Of a stretch of DNA of 11,149 nucleotides, positions 1-5,051 are shown piece after piece; position 1 is the stretch's first letter, and each line of letters begins with the position of its first letter. This DNA comes from Bacteroidota bacterium (GTDB taxonomy: Bacteria > Bacteroidota > Bacteroidia > Sphingobacteriales > Sphingobacteriaceae), in the NCBI GenBank assembly GCA_013286985.1, contig JABDEQ010000077.1, positions 1-11,149 on the forward strand, given 5' to 3'. The translations under genes were made by a program, and so were the position numbers. The notes beneath the pieces were generated by a model, which searched no databases, had not been told where the DNA came from, and was given only the letters and a program-made list of their open reading frames with translations.

Positions 1-288
1 GTTGATTTTTCCTTGCTCGTACAACTGCATAATAAGCACTGCGGTAAACGTTTTAGTTACCGAAAATATCTGAAATCTGCTTTTATCCGAAAATGGGATA
101 TTATAGTGCCGGTTTGCTAAACCTGTATACCTTATATAATTTATTTTACCATTTTGGGCTATTAAAACAGCGCCATTAAAATTTCTTTTTTTAACACAAG
201 AGTCTACTACCTTGTCGACCATAGTTGCCTGACCGCTTGCAACATTTACGGCAAACAAAATAAATAAAATGGGAAAGAATAACTTCAT
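1..288 (-). CDS. Serine hydrolase (beta-lactamase/PBP class C fold), N-terminal 96 residues, runs off the left edge
   Basis: I translated this by hand from the ATG at 286-288; it stays open for 96 codons to base 1, so the C-terminal part lies outside the window. Residues 1-19 form a signal peptide (Lys at 2, hydrophobic stretch FFPILFILFAVNVA, likely cleavage at ASG|Q), so the protein is exported. The mature part begins with a helix (MVDKVVDSCVKK), then FNGAVLIAQNGKINY and the SxxK motif S76-V-T-K79 in the context FQIFSVTKTFTAVL. This layout is that of the class C beta-lactamase / D-Ala-D-Ala carboxypeptidase-like family, where Ser is the acylated nucleophile and Lys its base. The Tyr-x-Asn and KTG-like motifs would lie beyond the edge. 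The substrate cannot be told; in Bacteroidota most such proteins are uncharacterised esterases or peptidases. I saw no clear TAnnTTTG promoter upstream. Confidence 0.85.
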   Translation of the reverse strand, partial: MKLFFPILFILFAVNVASGQATMVDKVVDSCVKKRNFNGAVLIAQNGKINYIRYTGLANRHYNIPFSDKSRFQIFSVTKTFTAVLIMQLYEQGKIN

Positions 289-366
289 GACGGGAAATTA
301 CATATTAAATGTCAACAGCAGAAAAGATGGAATTAAAATCAGTTGCTGTACCAGCTAAGTCTACGC

Positions 367-534
367 TTAATTTTTACTGAGCCGCTGCAAGAAATTGATT
401 CGTGCTGTTGGCACGCTGTTTAGATAAATAGCATCGCACATGGGTTCAACAGAGCCATAGTAATCCAGGCCGGAGAATTTTGCAGCTAATGCTACATCCC
501 TGAGTTGCACCAATAGTTTTTGAGCTGCTTTAAA
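367..534 (-). pseudogene. C-terminal remnant of an unrecognised gene, no start codon
   Basis: On the minus strand a 55-codon open stretch ends at TAA (367-369). It begins right after an in-frame TAA at 535-537, which sits just past the desaturase stop. The peptide looks protein-like: KAAQKLLVQLRDVA, then LAAKFSGLDYYGSVEP, then MCDAIYLNSVPTAR and a terminal INFLQRLSKN. There is no ATG before the middle of it, and only TTG or GTG could start it further up, so I read it as the tail of a decayed or deleted gene. I do not recognise the family. A genuine small protein of about 50 residues starting at TTG or GTG is the alternative. With the broken desaturase upstream, it suggests erosion of this locus. 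Confidence 0.4.
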
Positions 535-539
535 TTAAG

Positions 540-1323
540 TTAAAAAGTGCTCTTTTTCTCAATCTCGGGCAAGGTCATGTCTATTCTACGGGCCAGCTCT
601 GGCAAATTAATGGTTGGCACAGCCGGAAACAAGTGATGTTCCAAATGATAAAACATACTGAAGGTGATTTTATTTTTCCAGCTGTCTCTTTGGGTTCGCG
701 CAAACTCCGGACTTTCCTGTGTGTCATGATGAACTGTCCATACAGCAAAAAAACGCCATCATAAATTCCCCTAAAATCATAACTGCAATATGATACATCA
801 GGAAATGTATCTGAAAATAGAAAACAACGGATGCAAAAACCAATATTGATAGTACTTCTAAAATAACATTCCGCTTATAATCCTTATTACCCAATTGCAG
901 CGTGATTTTGTGTATCAGGTACATATGTACAGGGCCATATAATATGGCGCCATACCAGGTCATTCCGGCAGACTTCCCTTCATAATCGTCTTCTGTTAAA
1001 CAGTATTTGTGGTGTCTGATATGATTAAATTTAACAGCATGTATTGAAACCATCATTAACACACTATTGATATAAAGTGACAACCAAGTCAAAAATTTAT
1101 TTGTGCCGAGAGAATTATGAAACCCATTGTGTACCTGCCGTAGCCCGGTCAAAAAGAAAAACGCCGAAAACGGTAATGCAAAAAGATAATATCCAAAATA
1201 AGCAAGTGTGATAGAAATAAGAAACCAGGGAATGGTTAAATTATTTTCGATCAGCATCGCTCTTATAGAAAGATTTTTTAAATCTCTCCATTGTACTTTC
1301 TTAAGTATTTCTTGATGAGTCAT
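540..1323 (-). pseudogene. Membrane fatty acid desaturase, broken by a one-base insertion
   Basis: The ORF from ATG 1323 reads 199 codons and stops early at TGA in SSS*. Dropping one base from a T7 run (747-753 on the plus strand) restores a 260-residue protein ending at TAA 540-542. The restored protein has the three histidine clusters of di-iron membrane desaturases: H65xxxH69 (VHNGFHN), H101xxH104-H105 (HIRHH) and H226xxH229-H230 (YHLEHHLFP). The third lies after the break, so the truncated product would lack iron ligands. Hydrophobic segments lie at about 30-60, 78-98, 125-140 and 155-190. Such enzymes put double bonds into acyl chains in the membrane using O2 and an electron donor. The substrate is not deducible. 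Two perfect palindromes lie directly upstream (1348-1363 and 1371-1394). The insertion may be real inactivation, homopolymer length variation or a sequencing error. Confidence 0.85.
747..753 (-). other. Frameshift site in the desaturase (T7 run on the coding strand)
   Basis: The coding strand reads GCG TTT TTT TGC TGT. With six Ts it would read GCG TTT TTT GCT GTA TGG and continue into AVWTVHHD and the third histidine box. The change needed is loss of one base, or a +1 ribosomal shift. Confidence 0.8.
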
Positions 1324-1347
1324 AAAACCTGGATAAGTTAAGCATTA

Positions 1348-1363
1348 AATATTGCGCAATATT
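1348..1363. promoter_or_regulatory. 16-bp perfect palindrome upstream of the desaturase
   Basis: The sequence aatattgc/gcaatatt is a perfect two-fold palindrome. Its near edge is 24 bp from the desaturase ATG, where a promoter or operator would be expected. No good TAnnTTTG element is seen around it, so the promoter itself is not located. A dimeric repressor site is the simplest reading; which regulator binds is unknown. Confidence 0.4.
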
Positions 1364-1370
1364 ACTACAA

Positions 1371-1394
1371 CGATGTGATAAAATTATCACATCG
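1371..1394. promoter_or_regulatory. 11-bp perfect inverted repeat between the MDR gene end and the desaturase start
   Basis: The arms cgatgtgataa (1371-1381) and ttatcacatcg (1384-1394) are perfectly complementary with a 2-nt centre. A related half-site, ttttatcac, follows at 1405-1413. The 2-nt loop is too tight for a good hairpin and no U-run follows on the minus strand, so an operator for the desaturase gene is more likely than a terminator of the upstream MDR gene. It resembles a CRP site (TGTGA...TCACA), but the half-sites are 8 nt apart rather than 6. Confidence 0.45.
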
Positions 1395-1446
1395 TTTCTC
1401 ATTGTTTTATCACTTCCGCTCCAATCAAATTTCCGTACTTGCTGCT

Positions 1447-2418
1447 TTAAATAGTTACCACCAGCCGCTGCCCGTTAGTTACTTCCAGATCCCAAAGTTC
1501 CGCTATGTCTTCTAATTTTACGGTGATGGTTTCTACCTTAAGCTTACCAGTTGCTGCGAGCTGAAACATTTCGGGCAATATCTCGCTAAAAAGCAGACCA
1601 ACCTGCGCTTTTGACCAGGCGCCCAAACCCGAACCGGTTAACTGCAGATCAACGCTTCTTAAATTTGCTGCCGATAATTGGATCATATCACCACTCATAC
1701 TACCAACCGATACATACCTGATTTTGTTGGTAAACGAGCCATCGCCTTTTACACAGGCCAAAATCATTTCGGCGGTATGTCCCCACAGGTAATCAATAAT
1801 AATATCAATAGGTGTTACAGCGTGAATTGCTGCCAATTGCGCTTTAAAGTTTTCATCATCCTGCGCAATAGAAATTAATTCATCGGCACCCAACAACAAT
1901 AGCTCATTGAGCGAAGTTTGGTTCCGTCCGGTTACAATAGTTTTTTTTGCACCGTAGTGTTTGGCAATCTGCACGGCTACACGCCCGGTAAAACCGGTTG
2001 CACCGTTAATCAGCACCACCTCGCCGGGTTGAATATCCGCTTTAAATTTTAAACCCATAGCGGCCCCTATTACGGCATTCGGCAATGCCGCCGCACTGGC
2101 ATCGTCCAAACCATCAGGCAGTTTTACTATCCGGCTTTTATATATGGTTGCTTTTTCGGCCAGCGTGCCGCTTACGCCCATGCCATATACACGTTTGCCG
2201 TCGGCCAGCAAACAAACACCATCGCCACCTATTATGCGGCCGCTTGCCGCCGGTGCATCGCTCGAATAATGCTTGCCCGCCGCACGACCCTTATCAAAAT
2301 GTTTAATGGCCACGGCTTTTACGGTAACCAATATTTCGTCATCGCTTTCAGCGATTGGTTCGGGGAAATCTACATATTGAGGTAATTCGCCTTTCTGATA
2401 TATTACTGCTTCTTTCAT
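1447..2418 (-). CDS. Zinc-free MDR-family NAD(P)H-dependent oxidoreductase (quinone oxidoreductase-like)
   Basis: This 323-residue protein has the two-domain layout of medium-chain dehydrogenases/reductases. An N-terminal GroES-like domain (about 1-115; DEILVTVKAVAIKHFDKGRA) precedes a Rossmann domain with the nucleotide loop G139-A-T-G-F-T-G145 followed by RVAVQIAKHYGA. A conserved ALPNAVIGAAMGL segment leads into it. The Cys/His ligands for catalytic and structural zinc are absent, which puts it with the quinone-oxidoreductase/enoyl-reductase branch. It is probably cytosolic and NADPH-dependent, reducing an enone, quinone or aldehyde; the substrate is not identifiable. It has its own Bacteroidota-type promoter (TACTTTTG at 2439-2446), and a 16-bp palindrome touches that promoter's -33 element, so it is likely controlled by a regulator, perhaps the Crp/Fnr protein encoded just upstream. 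An intact T8 run at 1941-1948 shows no frameshift here. Confidence 0.88.
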   Translation of the reverse strand: MKEAVIYQKGELPQYVDFPEPIAESDDEILVTVKAVAIKHFDKGRAAGKHYSSDAPAASGRIIGGDGVCLLADGKRVYGMGVSGTLAEKATIYKSRIVKLPDGLDDASAAALPNAVIGAAMGLKFKADIQPGEVVLINGATGFTGRVAVQIAKHYGAKKTIVTGRNQTSLNELLLLGADELISIAQDDENFKAQLAAIHAVTPIDIIIDYLWGHTAEMILACVKGDGSFTNKIRYVSVGSMSGDMIQLSAANLRSVDLQLTGSGLGAWSKAQVGLLFSEILPEMFQLAATGKLKVETITVKLEDIAELWDLEVTNGQRLVVTI

Positions 2419-2438
2419 TTTTTCTTTTTTTGTTGATA

Positions 2439-2468
2439 CAAAAGTAGATGAGGCAGTAGCGGCACAAC
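2439..2468 (-). promoter_or_regulatory. Bacteroidota-type promoter for the MDR oxidoreductase gene
   Basis: On the minus strand, GTTG (2465-2468) is followed after 18 nt by TACTTTTG (2439-2446). This is an exact match to the Bacteroidota -7 consensus TAnnTTTG, with a near-consensus -33 element (TTTG) at allowed spacing. Transcription would start near 2432, giving a short A-rich leader before the ATG at 2416-2418. Confidence 0.6.
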
Positions 2469-2484
2469 GATAACATATGTTATC
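2469..2484. promoter_or_regulatory. 16-bp perfect palindrome abutting the MDR promoter (putative operator)
   Basis: The sequence gataacat/atgttatc is perfectly symmetric. It lies between the Crp/Fnr gene's stop (2489) and the -33 element of the MDR promoter (2465-2468). A site touching the upstream edge of -33 is a classic place for an activator of the Crp/Fnr family. On the minus strand it reads TTGATAACAT..., faintly like an FNR half-site. Binding by the neighbouring regulator is an inference. Confidence 0.5.
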
Positions 2485-2488
2485 AAGT

Positions 2489-3073
2489 TTAGAAATGCAA
2501 TTTGCCCCTGGCGAGTTTGCTTTTAATACGGCTAAGATGTACCGTACTTACACCCAGGTAAGAAGCAATATAGTGTTGAGGCACCCGTTGTATAATATGC
2601 GGCCTGTCGGCTAGCAGATTTTGATAGCGCTGTTCGGGCGTGTCGCGGATAAATGAAACAAATTCATTCATGTAATGTAGTTGCCGCTGGGCCGATAACT
2701 GCAAAACCATTTGCGCAAAGTTGGACTCGTGACTCAACTCATCCATCAATTGAATTACATATTGTTTTGGCAGTAAATAAATAACCGATGGCTCAATGGT
2801 TTCGATAGTAAACAAACTGGGGATATTGTTAACGAAACTATCAAAAGAACTAAGACCCTCATTTTCGAAGAAAAACTGTACCGTTTTATCGTCGCCGTTG
2901 TTATTGAAGAAAAGTCTGACACAGCCTTTTTCAATAAAAATATATTGTTGTGATATTTTTCCCTCTTCCAGCAAAATTGTCTTCGCCGGAATTTCCATGC
3001 GTTGCTGAAACGGCAGGTATCTGTCCCAGTAGGCATTTAGTAACGGAAATTTTTTTCGGAAATGAAAAATCAT
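2489..3073 (-). CDS. Crp/Fnr-family transcriptional regulator
   Basis: The 194 residues form an N-terminal cNMP-binding-like beta-roll (about 25-110; IPAKTILLEEGKISQQYIFIEKGCVRLFF), a dimerisation helix (about 112-142) and a C-terminal winged HTH whose recognition region is VPQHYIASYLGVSTVHLSRI (164-183). The segment after GLSSFDSFV lacks the RxA phosphate-binding cassette of true cAMP receptors and there are no Fnr-type cysteine clusters (the only Cys is C51), so the effector is unknown and the sensor domain may be degenerate. This is common among the many Bacteroidota paralogues. The gene starts 15 nt after the MFS exporter stop and is probably cotranscribed with marR and the exporter. Its likeliest local target is the palindrome at 2469-2484 next to the downstream MDR gene. 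Confidence 0.88.
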   Translation of the reverse strand: MIFHFRKKFPLLNAYWDRYLPFQQRMEIPAKTILLEEGKISQQYIFIEKGCVRLFFNNNGDDKTVQFFFENEGLSSFDSFVNNIPSLFTIETIEPSVIYLLPKQYVIQLMDELSHESNFAQMVLQLSAQRQLHYMNEFVSFIRDTPEQRYQNLLADRPHIIQRVPQHYIASYLGVSTVHLSRIKSKLARGKLHF

Positions 3074-3088
3074 AAATTATAAAATTAT

Positions 3089-4360
3089 TTAAACAACCTC
3101 CAGCCGCTGCGTTTCAATCGCCATCGCTTTTTCTTTCATTTTTTCTTTATGCAGATAACGCCAGTGCAGCATACCGATCAGCAATGCAGCAATGCCTTCA
3201 AATAATAAGGTGTCCTGCGTGCCAACCCATTTGGAAACCGCACCAACCAGCAATCCACCCAATGGCTGCATGCCAAAAAAGGCCATGGCGTAATAGCTGA
3301 TCACCCGGCCGCGCATATCCGGCGAAACGGTAGTTTGAATCAGGGTATTGCTCACCGTAATTTGCGACATCATACCAAAACCAGCAATAGTCACAAAAGC
3401 CAGCGCCAGCGGATAACTGTGCTCGTGTGAAAATAAGATCAATCCCACGCCAAACACCAGCGTATTTATAAAAAGTATTTGCTTTAAATTGGTTCCTGCT
3501 TTAACCGATGCCAGGAATATGGCTCCTGAAAATGCACCCAGACCAATAAAACTATCAATTACCCCAAAGGTGGAGGCCGTTCCTTTAAAAACATCTTTTG
3601 CGTAATACGGAATCAGCGTGCTGAACGGCAAAACCATCAGACTGATCAGCGCCAGCATCACCAAAACAAAAGCAATTGATGGTGTTCTTTTAATGTAGGC
3701 CATCCCCTCTTTCAATTCGCCCAATACATTTTTGGTATGTTCTTTTTTAATATAGGCCGGTAGCTTCATCATCAGTAGCGATGCTATAACGGCAACAAAG
3801 CTCAAAGCGTTTAACAAAAAGCACATGCCATCACCAAAAGCTTCCAGCACTATGCCGGCCAGCGCCGGACCAACAATACGTGAAAGATTTACCATAGACG
3901 AGTTTAGCGCCAACGCATTGGGTAAATCGTTTTTATCTTCCACCATTTCGTAAACCAACGATTGCCTTGCCGGTACATCAAACGCATTAATAATACCCAG
4001 CACCACGCTTAAACTGATAATTTCCCAAACGGCATAATGCTTTAGTAAAATTAAAATAGCCAGTAGCAGTGCCTGTATCAATGATGCTATTTGTGTAGTT
4101 AACAAAACCTTGTAGCGGTTATACCTATCAGAAACCACACCGCCTATCAGCGAAAATAAAAATGATGGAAAAAGACTGGCGAAAAGGGTTACGCCCAATA
4201 AAAAGGTAGAATGTGTTAAAGTGTAAATCACCCAGCTTACCGCCGTCTTTTGCATCCAGGTACCAATCAATGAAACCGACTGGCCCGTAAAATATAAACG
4301 GTAGTTTCTGCTGCTAAATGCTCTGAATGTTCTTATTTCGTGTGTTTTGTTTGCGTCCAT
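3089..4360 (-). CDS. MFS efflux transporter, MFS_3/EntS-like
   Basis: This 423-residue integral membrane protein has about 12 hydrophobic segments across its whole length. The N-terminal FRNY-like lead (FSSRNYRLYFTGQSVSLIG) and TWMQKTAVSWVIYTLT are typical of the MFS_3 group (enterobactin-exporter and macrolide-efflux relatives). MFS motif A between TM2 and TM3 is clear: G73-G-V-V-S-D78-R79-Y-N-R82. It should be an inner-membrane proton antiporter for a small molecule, drug or siderophore; the substrate cannot be read from sequence. The gene starts 28 nt after the marR stop, the usual pairing of a MarR repressor with the pump it controls, and is followed at 15 nt by the Crp/Fnr gene. It probably shares the marR promoter and so responds to the MarR ligand. 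Confidence 0.9.
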   Translation of the reverse strand: MDANKTHEIRTFRAFSSRNYRLYFTGQSVSLIGTWMQKTAVSWVIYTLTHSTFLLGVTLFASLFPSFLFSLIGGVVSDRYNRYKVLLTTQIASLIQALLLAILILLKHYAVWEIISLSVVLGIINAFDVPARQSLVYEMVEDKNDLPNALALNSSMVNLSRIVGPALAGIVLEAFGDGMCFLLNALSFVAVIASLLMMKLPAYIKKEHTKNVLGELKEGMAYIKRTPSIAFVLVMLALISLMVLPFSTLIPYYAKDVFKGTASTFGVIDSFIGLGAFSGAIFLASVKAGTNLKQILFINTLVFGVGLILFSHEHSYPLALAFVTIAGFGMMSQITVSNTLIQTTVSPDMRGRVISYYAMAFFGMQPLGGLLVGAVSKWVGTQDTLLFEGIAALLIGMLHWRYLHKEKMKEKAMAIETQRLEVV

Positions 4361-4388
4361 TTAAATCCCTTCGTCTAAAAACCCCTGT

Positions 4389-4826
4389 TTATTTTAAATC
4401 AATTATTTTGTTTAGCGGTGCAATCACCTGCTTTAACAGCTGCTCTTCTTCGGGCGTGCAAGCCTCTTTGATGGCATTCAGCAGCCATTCGTCCCGTTCG
4501 TGAAAAAACTGCAGCAAAATTTCCTGTCCTTTTTCCGAGAGTGAAATATTAACTTTCCTTTTATCTGTTTCGGATGGGATACGGTTGATATAACCCATTT
4601 CCTGCAGGTTATTTAATACTTGCGACATGGATTGATTAGTGATCATTTCCATTGCCGCAAGCTCACTTGGCAACAGCGCGCCGTGCTGATGCAGCAATGC
4701 CAGGGTTGACCGTTCGGTCAATGACAGCTGTTCGCCGGTAGGCGAGTGCTTCCGCAGCTTTTTGATCAGCCTCACAATAACCGTCCGAAATTCTGAGGCA
4801 AATTCAAGTTCCTTATTGTTGTCCAT
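4389..4826 (-). CDS. MarR-family transcriptional repressor
   Basis: I place the start at ATG 4824-4826, giving 145 residues. An in-frame ATG 72 nt further upstream would put the promoter's -7 element inside the coding sequence, and its extra 24 residues do not look like MarR. The protein has the MarR order: N-terminal dimerisation helix (DNNKELEFASEFRTVIVRLI), HTH (LTERSTLALLHQHG, then LLPSELAAMEMITNQSMSQV with recognition helix at about 63-75), wing RIPSETDKRKVNISLSEKG with the usual D-x-R (D88, R90), and a C-terminal dimerisation helix. It should bind a palindromic operator and release it on ligand binding. A 38-bp imperfect palindrome (4829-4866) sits on its own promoter, pointing to autorepression and control of the MFS pump 28 nt downstream. 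Confidence 0.9.
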   Translation of the reverse strand: MDNNKELEFASEFRTVIVRLIKKLRKHSPTGEQLSLTERSTLALLHQHGALLPSELAAMEMITNQSMSQVLNNLQEMGYINRIPSETDKRKVNISLSEKGQEILLQFFHERDEWLLNAIKEACTPEEEQLLKQVIAPLNKIIDLK

Positions 4827-4828
4827 TT

Positions 4829-4866
4829 TATTTGTAAGGCAAACTAATAAGTTTACCTTACAAATA
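4829..4866 (-). promoter_or_regulatory. Putative MarR operator: 17-bp-arm inverted repeat over the marR promoter
   Basis: The arms tatttgtaaggcaaact (4829-4845) and agtttaccttacaaata (4850-4866) pair at 16 of 17 positions around a 4-nt centre (aata). The repeat covers the promoter's -7 element, the predicted transcription start and the leader, ending two bases before the ATG. A bound repressor dimer, or two, would block transcription. Core half-sites are ttgtaagg/ccttacaa. Confidence 0.65.
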
Positions 4867-4892
4867 TAGGGTTGGATTAATTTGCTATCAAT
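4861..4892 (-). promoter_or_regulatory. Bacteroidota-type promoter for the marR-MFS unit
   Basis: On the minus strand ATTG (4889-4892) is followed after 20 nt by TATATTTG (4861-4868), an exact TAnnTTTG -7 element. The predicted start near 4854 leaves a leader of about 28 nt, made almost wholly of the operator-like palindrome. Confidence 0.6.
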
Positions 4893-4925
4893 AGTCAATT
4901 ATCATTTAAGCGTCATTGTTAATAT

Positions 4926-4960
4926 AACATAGCGATGGGTTTAAAACCCATCGCTATGTT
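4926..4960. repeat. Perfect 35-bp palindrome, REP-like element
   Basis: The arms aacatagcgatgggttt (4926-4942) and aaacccatcgctatgtt (4944-4960) are perfectly complementary around a single A. The element lies between the divergent marR promoter and the DUF4175-like gene, so it is not at a gene end and has no U-run, which argues against a terminator. Its form, extragenic with a GC core (agcgatggg), fits a REP-type interspersed palindrome. No second copy was seen in this window. A spurious upstream ATG for the next gene falls inside it (4935). Confidence 0.6.
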
Positions 4961-5051
4961 GCATGCTGTTAAATATTTTTTTTATCTTGATACCAATTGT
5001 ATAATATCTGTAGTAATTTCGTTATTGGATATTATTATTGTGAGCCGAAAT

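Noticed and set aside
1374..1391. Possible CRP site (TGTGA...TCACA) upstream of the desaturase.
   Set aside because: The half-sites are 8 nt apart, not 6, so it does not match the canonical CRP spacing. I kept it as an unassigned palindrome.
4827..4898. Longer N terminus (24 residues) for the MarR protein.
   Set aside because: It would include the promoter's -7 element and the operator; MarR proteins of 145 residues start at the internal ATG.
4926..4960. Palindrome read as a transcription terminator.
   Set aside because: It lies between divergent genes, with nothing upstream on either strand to terminate, and lacks a U-run.
4935..5051. Longer N terminus (39 residues) for the DUF4175-like protein.
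   Set aside because: Its ATG lies inside the perfect palindrome and the peptide has no family resemblance; ATG 5052 gives a normal start.
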